A stretch of DNA of 32,435 nucleotides from Lachnospiraceae bacterium (GCA_017553035.1 JAFZNE010000144.1:1-32435), one strand, 5' to 3'; numbered from the stretch's first letter, positions 15,531-24,564 are shown. Program-made: numbers and translations. The notes: generated by a model from the letters alone, not told the origin.

Positions 15531-17063
15531 TCACATCAAAGAAGTGATCTTTCCCAAAAAACTCATCAACGGTTTCCAGCACAGACCGAGCACCGTTGTC
15601 ATTACCGCAGCAAAGCCGATCGGAACGAGCATCTTCCATCCGGCTTCCTTCAGCTGATCGTATCCGTCACATTTATGACCGTCCGTCGGAAAATAACCCT
15701 TTATGACCGTAGTCAGCAGATAGATCGCCGTAAATAACGCAGAAAGCAGGATCGCGCCTCCTCCGATATAGGCAAATATACCCGAATCGTCGATAACGGC
15801 TGTCAGAAGCCGTAATTTGCTGATGAAACATCCCAGCTGCGGCACACCGATCAGCGACAGGCCGCAGATCGTAAATGCGGCAAAAGTATATTTCATTTTA
15901 TACCCTATGCCGTCGATCTCATACTGCCATACTTTGTTGTTCGTATGCATCATCGCGCCGACGCAGAAGAACAGGCCGATCTTGGTTACCGCATGCATCA
16001 CCAGATGCGTAAGTGACGCCTCCATGCCCTCCGGGCTCATAAGCAGCGCTCCGAACAGAACATAACTCAGGTTGCTGATCGTGGAATAAGCCAGCCTTCG
16101 TTTCAGGTGAAGTTCCTTGATCGCCATTCCCGAACCGTACAATATGGTAGCGGCTGTCAGTCCTATCAGTACGTATTGAGGCCATTTTCCACGTAGATTA
16201 TCGCATCCGTAGGTATAATATATCAGTCTTATCGTCGCAAATGCACCCGCTTTTACTACCGCGACGGCATGAAGCAGACCCGTAACCGGCATCGGTGCAA
16301 CAGAAGCTTTGATCAGCCATCTTCCGAACGGCATCATCGCTGCCTTCACACTAAATCCCATAAATGTTATAAAGAATATCGTCAGCATCAGGCCCGGATT
16401 GTTGATCCAGGCAGTTGAGTTGATCACTCCTCCCGGTACAAAATCAAGCGTAGAGCTGTAATTCATTACCACGATCATTCCGACGAATGCGAATGCCGCG
16501 CCGCCGAGCATGTATACCAGATATTGCCTGCCCGCTTTCTGGGCTTCCTGCGTCTGCTCATGCATTACCAGCGGGAATGTTACAAGGCTCAGGACCTCAT
16601 AGAATACATACATCGAGAACAGATCACCCGAATACGCTATTCCGAGCACCGATCCCAGCGTCATCATAAAGAACGCGAAAAAAGTATTTTGTCTCTTGTC
16701 ATGTTCCATGTACTCGAATGCATACAGCAGCGAAAATGGCCATAATATGCTTACAAGCAGCGAGAACAGGATCCCGAGTCCGTCAACTCCAAACTGAAGC
16801 GTCAGCGTGTCGGTAAAACTCATTAGCTTTATCTTTGCGGTATAAGCATCGTTTGGGAACGGCCCTCCAAGATATGCCCCATCGATAAACATATTGCCCC
16901 AGCTGCAGTTAGCGGCAATATATAAGACAGCCGCCAGATTGATCAGTGAGATGACGAAAGTATAAATATTCCTTGTCTTTGCCTTGATCTCCGGAAACAT
17001 GAACAGAACTGCGCCCGCAAGGATCGGAAAGAACACGGAAAACGAAACCATCATTTCAAACAT
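15531..17063 (-). CDS. NuoM/MrpD-like proton-conducting membrane subunit
   Basis: This 510-aa polytopic protein belongs to the proton-conducting transporter (Complex I/Mrp) family. Key residues are retained: TM5 glutamate (FYEVLSLVTFPLV), TM7 lysine (GFSVKAAMMPFGRWL), a central lysine in HAVAVVKAGAF, the TKIGLF lysine and a TM12 lysine (GCFISKLRL). It departs from the usual LPxAHPxAPxPxSAxLSG loop, reading IKASVAPMPVTGLLHAV instead. ATG at 17063 has only a weak ribosome binding site (GGAG at 12 nt), so coupling to the upstream gene is likely. It is fifth in the six-gene antiporter operon, between two paralogues. It probably forms one ion channel of a multi-subunit cation/proton antiporter-type complex. 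Confidence 0.88.
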   Translation of the reverse strand: MFEMMVSFSVFFPILAGAVLFMFPEIKAKTRNIYTFVISLINLAAVLYIAANCSWGNMFIDGAYLGGPFPNDAYTAKIKLMSFTDTLTLQFGVDGLGILFSLLVSILWPFSLLYAFEYMEHDKRQNTFFAFFMMTLGSVLGIAYSGDLFSMYVFYEVLSLVTFPLVMHEQTQEAQKAGRQYLVYMLGGAAFAFVGMIVVMNYSSTLDFVPGGVINSTAWINNPGLMLTIFFITFMGFSVKAAMMPFGRWLIKASVAPMPVTGLLHAVAVVKAGAFATIRLIYYTYGCDNLRGKWPQYVLIGLTAATILYGSGMAIKELHLKRRLAYSTISNLSYVLFGALLMSPEGMEASLTHLVMHAVTKIGLFFCVGAMMHTNNKVWQYEIDGIGYKMKYTFAAFTICGLSLIGVPQLGCFISKLRLLTAVIDDSGIFAYIGGGAILLSALFTAIYLLTTVIKGYFPTDGHKCDGYDQLKEAGWKMLVPIGFAAVMTTVLGLCWKPLMSFLGKITSLM

Positions 17064-17131
17064 ATTTATTTAGCTCCATGTCATAGCCAATTAACGAATT
17101 TGTACGATGATGACGCAGCACAAATCCGCTG

Positions 17132-17152
17132 TGTGAAAAGTTTATTTTCACA
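17132..17152 (-). other. Short hairpin at the end of the third NuoL/M-like gene
   Basis: TGTGAAAA and TTTTCACA form a perfect 8-bp stem that overlaps the stop codon of the 17148-18629 gene. There is no T run on the transcribed strand, so it is not a convincing terminator. It may modulate or stabilise the operon transcript. Confidence 0.35.
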
Positions 17153-18629
17153 TAGACATACCCATCTGTGAAATTATCATTTCTATTCCCTGTTCAAGCC
17201 TTCCGGGAAATACGCCGAGCATCAGTGCCAGAACTCCGAGCAGGATAACGGGGATCAGCATCTTCAGATCCGGCTCACATTTTTCGGTATTTCCCGTAAA
17301 ATCCTTACCGGGGAAGAATCCGTCGATCGTAATAGGGAACAGATACCCTGCTGTAAGCAGCGCGCTTATAAGCAGAATAGCCGGACCGATATATGAAAAT
17401 GCGCCGATATTCGCATCCAGGGCTCCCGAGCACAGGTACCATTTGCTGACAAAGCCTGAAAACGGAGGTATTCCGACAAGTGCAAGTGAAGCAAGCGTAT
17501 AAGCAGAGATCGTCAGCGGCATCCTTCTGCCGATGCCTTTGAGCTCATCTACCCTTGTAATCCCTGTATTGTGGATCACCGCGCCGGCTACGAGGAAGAG
17601 ATCATCCTTGATTACCGAATGGAAAATGATATGCATCAGAGCGCCGACGATACCTACCGGATGCAGTGTCGCAATACCGAACAGAACATATGAAACCTGG
17701 CTGACTGTCGAATATGCGAATCTCTTCTTCATGACCTTTTCCATATAGGCCATCATCGAACCGATAAAGACTGTAAGCAGGCTCAGTACCATAAAAGCGG
17801 TCTGCACGGGTGTTCCTTTGATCCTGTCGGCACCGATGCTGAAGAATACAAGCCTTATGATAGCTATAACACCTGATTTAGTGATTATACCGGAAAGGAT
17901 CGCACTTGCTGGAGCGGGTGCCACGGGGTGAGCCGTAGGCAGCCAGTCATGCATCGGGAACAGACCCGCTTTGCATCCGAAACCTACGATCGCCATCATA
18001 GTAAAGATCAGAAGTTCCGTTTCATGTCCGCCGAGCTTGGCGGCATCGATTATTCCGCCGCCTCTGAACGTAACTTCCGAAGAATACTGATATATCATAA
18101 ATATCGAGATCAGCGTCATAAATGCACCGGCGATCGAATAAAACAGATACTTAAATCCGGCGCTGATCGCCTCTTTTGTAAGATCATGAAGTACGAGAGG
18201 AAGTGAAAGCAGTGTCATCAGCTCGTAGAACAGGTACATTGTGACAAGATTGGAAGACATGTATATTCCGTTCAGAACGCCGAATACACACAGATAGAAT
18301 CCGTAGAAACGGAACCTGTTCTCGTCATGCGCCATATATGAAACCGAGTAAAAAGCAACTACGGTAAACATCAGGGCCATCAGAGTACCGAACAGTTTCG
18401 AGATACCGTCGGTCCCCAGCTCCATACAGATCTTCTCGGTAACAGCCCACAGCCTGATGCTGCTGATATTCTCGGGGCCTCCGTACAGCGCGATCAGCGT
18501 CAGGATCGCAGAAATAACGGTTGCGCCGAGAAAGAGGATCTTCTGGAGCTTCTCTCCCCTCTTTTGTTTGATGATCAGCAGACATAAGCCTGCAATTATT
18601 GGAAATAAAACTGCTGAAAGTATTATCAT
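17148..18629 (-). CDS. NuoL/M-MrpD-like proton-conducting membrane subunit
   Basis: This is a 493-aa membrane protein with about 14 helices. The proton path residues of the family are all visible: TM5 glutamate (LFYELMTLLSLPLV), TM7 lysine and loop (GCKAGLFPMHDWLPTAHP, then APAPASAILSG), ITKSGV, HSVIKDDLFLVAG and the TM12 lysine (FSGFVSKWYL). The loop sequence is the closest of the four paralogues to classical NuoL/M and MrpA/D. ATG at 18629 follows GAGGGA at 6 nt. The 100-nt gap before it contains a palindromic REP-like repeat. It is fourth in the antiporter operon, and its role is ion translocation in the cytoplasmic membrane. Confidence 0.9.
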   Translation of the reverse strand: MIILSAVLFPIIAGLCLLIIKQKRGEKLQKILFLGATVISAILTLIALYGGPENISSIRLWAVTEKICMELGTDGISKLFGTLMALMFTVVAFYSVSYMAHDENRFRFYGFYLCVFGVLNGIYMSSNLVTMYLFYELMTLLSLPLVLHDLTKEAISAGFKYLFYSIAGAFMTLISIFMIYQYSSEVTFRGGGIIDAAKLGGHETELLIFTMMAIVGFGCKAGLFPMHDWLPTAHPVAPAPASAILSGIITKSGVIAIIRLVFFSIGADRIKGTPVQTAFMVLSLLTVFIGSMMAYMEKVMKKRFAYSTVSQVSYVLFGIATLHPVGIVGALMHIIFHSVIKDDLFLVAGAVIHNTGITRVDELKGIGRRMPLTISAYTLASLALVGIPPFSGFVSKWYLCSGALDANIGAFSYIGPAILLISALLTAGYLFPITIDGFFPGKDFTGNTEKCEPDLKMLIPVILLGVLALMLGVFPGRLEQGIEMIISQMGMSM

Positions 18630-18661
18630 GTTGTCCCTCTTATACTTCTATGTTTATATTT

Positions 18662-18729
18662 TGCCTTCCCCTCAAGGGGAAGGTGATTCGGTCAGCAAAG
18701 CTGACCGAATCGGATGAGGTGAATTATCC
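18662..18729. repeat. REP-like double palindrome inside the antiporter operon
   Basis: Two adjacent perfect palindromes fill most of the gap between two antiporter genes. One is CCTTCCCCT/AGGGGAAGG (18664-18683). The other is a 12-bp stem GATTCGGTCAGC/GCTGACCGAATC with an AAA loop (18685-18711). The tail GGATGAGGTG runs up to the stop codon of the upstream gene. Elements of the form CTTCCCC..GGGGAAG-hairpin-GGATGAGG recur in many Clostridia genomes. Here it has no terminator T run and may act as an mRNA stability or attenuation element. Confidence 0.75.
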
Positions 18730-20250
18730 TCACCCAAATACTTCAAGACCTTCCGAGATTATATCAATGATCGTCTGCGCCTTGATCCCGAGCAGGAAAT
18801 TAATGACAGTCAAAGCTCCGATCGAGCAGAAATACTGCATTTTCGAACTCATCATACCGCCCGCGCCGCTCAGATAAGTTTCAAGGCTTTGCGGCCTGCG
18901 TTTCTTCGGGTCATCGGAATAAATAACGATAACCGATTTCAGGAAATAGATCGTATTCAGTATCGTACTCAGGGCAAGTGCTCCCAACGCCAGGATCATT
19001 TTCAGATTGTGCCCGACGGCAGCCGTTGCAAACATATACTTGGAAATGAAACCCGAAAGCAGCGGGAATCCGACCATCGAAAATGCTCCGATCGAATAAC
19101 ACAGAGCCGATCCTCTGTATTTCCTGCCTGTTCCGTAGAGCTCTGAAAATTCCTTGCTGTGCGAACCCTCGGTAAATTCAGCCGATGAAAGGAATAGCAG
19201 CGATTTGGTGGCTCCGTGCGAAATGATATGGAACAATGCCGCAACAGTTCCGGCTTTGGTCCCGAGCCCCATACCCATATAGATATAACCTATCTGGGCT
19301 ACCGAAGAATATGCGATCATCCGTCGTATATTCTTTTCGCGGATCGCGGCAAGCGATCCCATGATCATGGCTGTAACGCCGAATACAAACAGAATATTGT
19401 TAACACCGCTCTTTACGATGATATCGAATCCGATCACACGGTAGAATATCTTGATGAGTAGCAGTATATAGCCTTTCGAAACGATCGATGAAAGCAGTGA
19501 ACTCGATGCGACATTCGAATATCCGTAAGCATCGGGGATCCACAGATGGAAGGGAAACAGTCCGGATTTGATCGCAAGTCCTACCGTTATAAGACCCACA
19601 ACAACTGTCAGCGTAACCGAATATTTGTCGTTATCGGCAAGTTCCGCTATGCTTTCGCGGATATTCGGCATCAGCAGATGTCCTGAAATCGTATACAGCA
19701 TCGTGACGCCTATCAGGAACAGACCGGATCCCACCAGCGAAATGATCATATATCTCATCGCTGTAACGACCGATTTGCCTATCTGCCTGATCATGATCAG
19801 GCCGCATCCGGCGATCGTGTTGATCTCGATAAATACATATCCGGTGAACAGGTCATTTGTATATATCATCGAAATGATCGATGCGGTCATCAGATCGACC
19901 AGTATAAAATACAGGTTCTGCTTGTCCTCATCAATATCCTTGAGTACGGCAGGCATTCCCGCCATTACCGAGAACAGCGCCACTGTCGAAATGAACAGCG
20001 CCATCAGGGCTTCCAGCTCTCCCGCCCTGATCTCATTACCCCAGGGTGCCGGAAAATGCCCCATCATATACGGAAAGCTCGTTCCGCTTCCTCTTAAATT
20101 GACCAGCAATACCGCCGAAAGCACCATTACCGCGATCAGCGCCGCCCTTGTCAGATATCTGGCTGCTTTTGCAGGAAGAACGGATGTGACAATGGCCGAA
20201 AACATGCAGATCATTATCGAAAAGAAAGGAAAATTCCTTATAATTTCCAT
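18730..20250 (-). CDS. NuoN/MrpD-like proton-conducting membrane subunit
   Basis: This polytopic protein of about 506 aa belongs to the proton-conducting transporter family, with the TM5 glutamate (FIEINTIAGCGLIM), TM7 lysine (GLAIKSGLFPFHLWIPDAYG), the SIVSKGY lysine, HGATKSLLFL and the TM12 lysine (LSGFISKYMF). The WIPDAYGYSNVASSSLLSS loop resembles NuoN/MrpD variants and those of formate hydrogenlyase or Mbh complexes more than classical NuoL. Two starts are possible. ATG at 20259 overlaps the preceding gene by 4 nt but sits only 1 nt from GAGG. ATG at 20250 is 10 nt from it and was preferred. It is third in the operon, translationally coupled to the MrpC-like gene, and expected in the cytoplasmic membrane. 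Confidence 0.88.
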   Translation of the reverse strand: MEIIRNFPFFSIMICMFSAIVTSVLPAKAARYLTRAALIAVMVLSAVLLVNLRGSGTSFPYMMGHFPAPWGNEIRAGELEALMALFISTVALFSVMAGMPAVLKDIDEDKQNLYFILVDLMTASIISMIYTNDLFTGYVFIEINTIAGCGLIMIRQIGKSVVTAMRYMIISLVGSGLFLIGVTMLYTISGHLLMPNIRESIAELADNDKYSVTLTVVVGLITVGLAIKSGLFPFHLWIPDAYGYSNVASSSLLSSIVSKGYILLLIKIFYRVIGFDIIVKSGVNNILFVFGVTAMIMGSLAAIREKNIRRMIAYSSVAQIGYIYMGMGLGTKAGTVAALFHIISHGATKSLLFLSSAEFTEGSHSKEFSELYGTGRKYRGSALCYSIGAFSMVGFPLLSGFISKYMFATAAVGHNLKMILALGALALSTILNTIYFLKSVIVIYSDDPKKRRPQSLETYLSGAGGMMSSKMQYFCSIGALTVINFLLGIKAQTIIDIISEGLEVFG

Positions 20251-20255
20251 ATCCG

Positions 20256-20627
20256 TCATTCCTCTTGTCTTACCCTCATCAATGCTTCATCAAGATTGAG
20301 GGTATGATATTTTTTGTATATCCTTATCGTAAGCGAAAGCATGAGTGCCGTAACGCTTACGGATACAACGATTCCGGTAAGTACAAGGCCGCTCGGGATC
20401 GGGTTGATATAGTTTCCCGCATCCGTATTCCCGTCAGTCATGATGGGCGCCGCAAGTCCGCGGATATAGCCCTGTGACGCGAGAAGCAGATAGACCGAAG
20501 TATCCATGATATTCAGTCCTATGATCTTCTTGATCATATTCTTCTGAAACAGCAGATTGGCAAGTCCTATCGCGAACAATACCGCTGCGACCACATCGTT
20601 CAGATGTGTCATTATCAGTTCATACAT
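20256..20627 (-). CDS. MrpC/NuoK-like cation:proton antiporter subunit
   Basis: The 123-aa protein has three membrane helices. GLNIMDTSVYLLL and NPIPSGLVLTGIVVSVSVTA are the MrpC/MnhC (NuoK-like) signatures. The frame extends upstream to 20696, but the ATG at 20625-20627 overlaps the stop codon of the preceding gene (TGATG) and follows AAGGGG, so the shorter form was chosen. The one-nucleotide overlap indicates translational coupling with the MbhD-MbhE-MrpB fusion, and the 3' end abuts the next antiporter gene. MrpC links the small subunits to the large channel subunits in Mrp and Mbh complexes. Confidence 0.92.
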   Translation of the reverse strand: MYELIMTHLNDVVAAVLFAIGLANLLFQKNMIKKIIGLNIMDTSVYLLLASQGYIRGLAAPIMTDGNTDAGNYINPIPSGLVLTGIVVSVSVTALMLSLTIRIYKKYHTLNLDEALMRVRQEE

Positions 20628-21706
20628 CAGATACGTCCCCTTCTGACAAGTGCGTAAAATGAATACATTGTGCAGGCTACGACCATGCCGACACATATAT
20701 TCAGTATCAGTATAAGTCCCGAGCTCAGGATCGCTCCGGGTGTTCCGAGCGGAATATGGGATTCAAGATGGTTGGCACCGGTAAAAAATGAATAGCTCTT
20801 TGCGAGGCAATATACCATCAGTGCGATGAATGTGATCCATTTTACTGTTTTGGCATTCATAAAACGGTCCGTCTTCTCAAATCCGTATGCATTCAGATAC
20901 AGAATGAAACCGGCACCGAGTACCGCGCCTCCGGAGAAGCCTCCTCCGGGCGACAGGTGTCCGTTCAGGACCACATATATCCCGAATACCATGATCACCG
21001 GAAATATGATCAACGACATTACCTGAAGGATCGTGTCATTGGCCGGTTCATAGAACCGGTCGCTGACCTCCTCTTCTTCGGCATTGGTTTCTTCACCGGG
21101 ATCACGTTTTTTGCTGATCCTCAACATTACCATGACACATATGGTAGCTACAAACAGGACATTTGATTCTCCGAATGTATCAAAAGCCCTGTAATCAAGG
21201 ATCATTCCGGCCACAAAATTGATCGCTCCGGTCTCTTCGATACCTTTTTCTATATATCTTTCAGATACCTCATTGTTGTCGGGATTGCTTATCTGCCCGA
21301 CTTCAGGCAGGTTCAGTACGGTGGCCACGAGCAGTACCGCAAGCGTCAGTACACATACCAGAGCCACGACCCTGTAAATGGCGGCCGATGCTTTGAGCGT
21401 CTTTGCCGATATATCGCCCGCCGGTCTGTTTTTATTTTTTTCATCCAGTGGACCTCGTTTATAGAAATTGATATCGATCTGGTTGATCTTCTTCAGCGTT
21501 GCATAGAAAAGGATCCCGGTAACACCCGCTCCCACCGCAGCTTCGGTGATCGCAAGATCCGGTGATTCCATCAGGATCCACATGACCGACATTATAAGGC
21601 TGTAGGCCGAAAATATCACTATCGAGGAGAGTATACTTCTTGTGAAACTTACGGCTACGGCACATACGATCAAAAAAACCGACATAATTATCATCAAAAT
21701 ATTCAT
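20627..21706 (-). CDS. MbhD (DUF4040)-MbhE-MrpB fusion membrane subunit
   Basis: This membrane protein of about 359 aa combines three modules that are often separate. Residues about 1-75 are MbhD/DUF4040-like, with SILSSIVIFSAYSLIMSV and PDLAITEAAVGAGVTGILF. Residues about 110-205 are MbhE-like, with DYRAFDTFGESNVLFVA. Residues about 230-355 are the MnhB/MrpB domain, with the signature SPGGGFSGGAVLGAGFIL. In MrpA the first two modules form the C-terminal region. ATG at 21706 is preceded by GAGGATA at about 8 nt and is preferred; the frame extends upstream to 21772. It is the first gene of the operon, divergent from the aminopeptidase gene. No MrpE, F or G gene precedes it. Confidence 0.87.
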   Translation of the reverse strand: MNILMIIMSVFLIVCAVAVSFTRSILSSIVIFSAYSLIMSVMWILMESPDLAITEAAVGAGVTGILFYATLKKINQIDINFYKRGPLDEKNKNRPAGDISAKTLKASAAIYRVVALVCVLTLAVLLVATVLNLPEVGQISNPDNNEVSERYIEKGIEETGAINFVAGMILDYRAFDTFGESNVLFVATICVMVMLRISKKRDPGEETNAEEEEVSDRFYEPANDTILQVMSLIIFPVIMVFGIYVVLNGHLSPGGGFSGGAVLGAGFILYLNAYGFEKTDRFMNAKTVKWITFIALMVYCLAKSYSFFTGANHLESHIPLGTPGAILSSGLILILNICVGMVVACTMYSFYALVRRGRI

Positions 21707-21772
21707 AAGATCTATCCTCATATGTACAATAAAACCTAAAGAATATTTTACTATTTTATTTTTAAAATTCAA

Positions 21773-21781
21773 TGGTATAAT
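21773..21781 (+). promoter_or_regulatory. Extended -10 promoter for the Xaa-Pro aminopeptidase gene
   Basis: TGGTATAAT, a perfect extended -10, lies 40 nt upstream of the start codon. The -35 region is AT-rich and not well matched. The 115-nt divergent gap must also serve the antiporter operon, for which no clear promoter was seen. Confidence 0.65.
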
Positions 21782-21821
21782 GGATATCAGGGAAGAAATT
21801 CATATATGGGGGGATCTGTAA

Positions 21822-23612
21822 ATGTCTGTAACCGATAATCTTAATAATCTGCGCAAATTGATGGCGCTGGAGCATATTGACTGTTATATCGTTCCTACAT
21901 CGGATTATCACAGTTCCGAATACGTCGGTGACTATTTCAGGGCAAGAGAGTTTTTGTCCGGATTCACCGGATCTAACGGCACTCTTCTTGTAACTTCATC
22001 CCATGCTGCTCTGTGGACCGACGGAAGGTATTTCCTGCAGGCCGAGGAACAGCTGAAAGGCAGCGGGATCGAACTCATGCGCATGAGAAGGCCCGGAGTT
22101 CCCACACTTCATGATTATGTTGCCGATACACTTGAGAAGGACCAGACCCTTGCATTTGACGGGAGGGTTTTCTCGGTATTTGAAGGAAAGCAGCTTGAAG
22201 AAGCTGCGGATAAAGCCGGTGCTCACCTGCGTTTCGATGTGGATCTTGTTTCCCTGATCTGGAAGGACAGACCCGGACTCTCCTGCAATCCGATTTCGGT
22301 CCTTTCCGAAGAATATACCGGGTGTTCAGCCTCCGATAAGCTTGAGCGCATACGCCTTGCTATGAAAGAAGCCGACTGTGAACATCATATCGTTACTTCT
22401 CTTGACGACATAGCCTGGATACTTAACCTGAGAGGCAGTGATGTTGTCTGCAATCCCGTATTTCTATCATATCTCATTATCAATGCCGAAGGCGGAACTC
22501 TGTTTGTACAGGAAGCGGCGTTAGACAATGATGTAAAGGCTTATCTGGATAAGCTTGGGATAGTGATACGTCCCTATGATTCAATTTACGAATATGTTTC
22601 CGGGCATGATCTTAAAGGACACAATATCCTTATTGACAAGAACAGGCTTAATTATATGCTTTACAGCATCCTTAAGGATAATACGGTGCTGAAGGAGGAA
22701 GAAAATCCCTCGGTACTTATGAAGGCCTGCAAGAATGAAACAGAAGCTGAGAACCTCAGAAAAGCCAATATTATCGACGGGGTTGCAATGGTCAGATTCC
22801 TGCATTGGCTTGACACCAATATCGGCCGTATAAAGATCACCGAAATTTCAGCAGCTGACAAGCTCGAAGAATTCAGAAGTCTCGGTGAAGGATTTGTAGG
22901 TATCAGTTTTGAGACGATCGCGGGATACAACGCTCATGGTGCAATAATCCATTATGAAGCCACTCCCGAAACCGATGTGGAGCTCAAACCCGAAGGATTC
23001 CTTCTCGTTGATTCCGGCGGACAGTATCTGCGCGGGACAACTGATATCACACGTACGATCACGCTCGGGCCTTTGAGCGATATCATGCGCCACCATTATA
23101 CTACCGTACTCCGCGCTCATATCGATCTTGCGATGGCTCATTTCCCCGAAGGTGTCACCGGTTCAACTCTTGATATGCTCGCGCGCGCACCTTTCTGGGC
23201 CGAAGATCTCGATTATGAACATGGCACCGGCCACGGCATCGGATTTTACCTTAATGTTCACGAACCGCCCGTAAGCATCTTCTGGAGCACACAGCGTAAG
23301 AGCTGCACCACTCCCCTCCGCGAAGGAATGCTTCTTTCCGACGAGCCCGGTATTTACATTGAGGATCAATACGGGATCCGTATCGAAAATGATGTGATGG
23401 TCGTAAAAGGCAATAAAAATGTATTCGGACAGTTCCTACAGTTCGAGCCCATGACGCTCTGCCCTTACGATCTGCGTCCCGTTATCTGGGAAGAACTTAA
23501 TGACGCCCAGATCCGCTTTATCGACGAATATCACGCCAAGGTAAAAGAAAAACTGATGCCTTATCTTGATGATGAGACCGCCGCATGGCTCGAAGCCGCG
23601 ACAAAACATTAA
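21822..23612 (+). CDS. pepP: Xaa-Pro aminopeptidase (M24B family)
   Basis: This cytosolic metallo-aminopeptidase removes an N-terminal residue that precedes proline. The 596-aa length fits the long eukaryotic-type M24B aminopeptidase P form, with a creatinase-like N-terminal domain (about 8-135), a second such domain (about 155-310) and the pita-bread catalytic domain (about 320-535). The dinuclear metal ligands are visible: D397 and D408 (VDSGG...TTDITRT), H471 (GTGHGIG), E508 (SDEPGIYIE) and E522 (RIENDV). The LNVHEPP motif supports M24B. ATG at 21822 follows GGGGGG. The gene is monocistronic, with a terminator shared with the convergent DUF4097 gene. Confidence 0.95.
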   Translation: MSVTDNLNNLRKLMALEHIDCYIVPTSDYHSSEYVGDYFRAREFLSGFTGSNGTLLVTSSHAALWTDGRYFLQAEEQLKGSGIELMRMRRPGVPTLHDYVADTLEKDQTLAFDGRVFSVFEGKQLEEAADKAGAHLRFDVDLVSLIWKDRPGLSCNPISVLSEEYTGCSASDKLERIRLAMKEADCEHHIVTSLDDIAWILNLRGSDVVCNPVFLSYLIINAEGGTLFVQEAALDNDVKAYLDKLGIVIRPYDSIYEYVSGHDLKGHNILIDKNRLNYMLYSILKDNTVLKEEENPSVLMKACKNETEAENLRKANIIDGVAMVRFLHWLDTNIGRIKITEISAADKLEEFRSLGEGFVGISFETIAGYNAHGAIIHYEATPETDVELKPEGFLLVDSGGQYLRGTTDITRTITLGPLSDIMRHHYTTVLRAHIDLAMAHFPEGVTGSTLDMLARAPFWAEDLDYEHGTGHGIGFYLNVHEPPVSIFWSTQRKSCTTPLREGMLLSDEPGIYIEDQYGIRIENDVMVVKGNKNVFGQFLQFEPMTLCPYDLRPVIWEELNDAQIRFIDEYHAKVKEKLMPYLDDETAAWLEAATKH

Positions 23613-23703
23613 AAATGCTACCTGTTTTAAATCTAAACCCTGCGATCAAAGTCCACCGCCGTGCTTAAATTTAGATTCATTCATTAAACCATATAGCATA
23701 ATA

Positions 23704-23756
23704 AAACCAAGTCAGATTACCGTCATCTTATCATCCGGTAATTCGACTTGGTTTTT
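23704..23756. terminator. Bidirectional terminator between pepP and the DUF4097 gene
   Basis: A long stem pairs AAACCAAGTC with GACTTGGTTT and continues inside with GATTACCG/CGGTAATT. It is followed by TTTTT on the plus strand and has an A run on the other side, serving both convergent genes. Confidence 0.88.
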
Positions 23757-23784
23757 CTTACAGAATAGTTTTTATATTATTCGA

Positions 23785-24564
23785 TCATTGAACGGTAATG
23801 CATCCAACACCGTTAGTTATATTTACCTTCTTGTTTCCGTTGGTATCAGAGCTGAGTTCGGCTTTTATTCCGAGCCTCCAGCCATTATACATATTTAATT
23901 TTCCCACGGAAACCTTTGTAGTGACAAGAAAATCTCCGGCGGGCCTGGACATAGTCACATTCATACAGCCTATGCCGCTTTTTAACGAGATATCGCGGGC
24001 ATCTAGATCATATATTTTCACTTTTCCGCCACCGATCTGCAGCGCTCCGCTGTTCTTAGCCGATAATTTGTTAATATAAATACTTCCAATTCCTACCTGA
24101 ATGACCATATTATCGGATAAAATGCTGTCAGCATTGAGATTTCCGGCACCCATATCGATCTTAAAATTCTTCAGTTCTTTTGCCGGAATATATACATATA
24201 CTTTGGCTTTAGTTCCGGGATCTATACAATTACCTACATTCCATCCGAGGATATCCATATTTTCTTTGTTTTTTGCTTCGATGAATAATGTATTATCCTT
24301 GATATAGGCATTCGAAGTTGAAGTATCCACGTTTTCGAACCTGCACCCGAATGAATCGGCTGCGGTTATCACAACATCGACCGATTGGACATTTATATTC
24401 ACGGAGTCGACTTCGCCGTTCACATCGTACGTTGCGTTTCCGATATTTTTATTATAATCTTCCCTGTTGATATGCTTGATAAGCTTGGCTCCCCAATACA
24501 GCAGATTACCGATTATCACGAATATCAGCGCTATTATCAGTAAAACATTATTGAACTTTTTCAT
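23785..24564 (-). CDS. DUF4097-family (beta-strand repeat) membrane-anchored protein
   Basis: The 259-aa protein has one N-terminal membrane helix (about 7-27) and then a repeated beta-strand domain (about 45-259) with regular short turns, such as SVNINVQSVDVVI, KNFKIDMGAGNL, IQVGIGSIYI and ISLKSGIGCMNVTM. This GxGxx strand pattern is the DUF4097 adhesin-like solenoid. The biochemical role of the family is unknown; it is often placed with PadR and DUF1700 genes in envelope-stress modules. Here the upstream neighbour (54 nt away, same strand) is a DUF1700-like membrane protein, but no PadR regulator is seen. The GAGGAG ribosome binding site is 13 nt before the ATG, longer than usual. Confidence 0.82.
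   Translation of the reverse strand: MKKFNNVLLIIALIFVIIGNLLYWGAKLIKHINREDYNKNIGNATYDVNGEVDSVNINVQSVDVVITAADSFGCRFENVDTSTSNAYIKDNTLFIEAKNKENMDILGWNVGNCIDPGTKAKVYVYIPAKELKNFKIDMGAGNLNADSILSDNMVIQVGIGSIYINKLSAKNSGALQIGGGKVKIYDLDARDISLKSGIGCMNVTMSRPAGDFLVTTKVSVGKLNMYNGWRLGIKAELSSDTNGNKKVNITNGVGCITVQ

Noticed and set aside
20628..20696. Upstream extension of the MrpC-like protein
   Set aside because: It lies inside the preceding gene, and the TGATG overlap with AAGGGG upstream marks the true start at 20627.
13198..21706. Interpretation as a complete respiratory complex I or membrane-bound hydrogenase
   Set aside because: No NuoB/C/D/H/I or hydrogenase subunit is encoded here; only the antiporter-like part is present.
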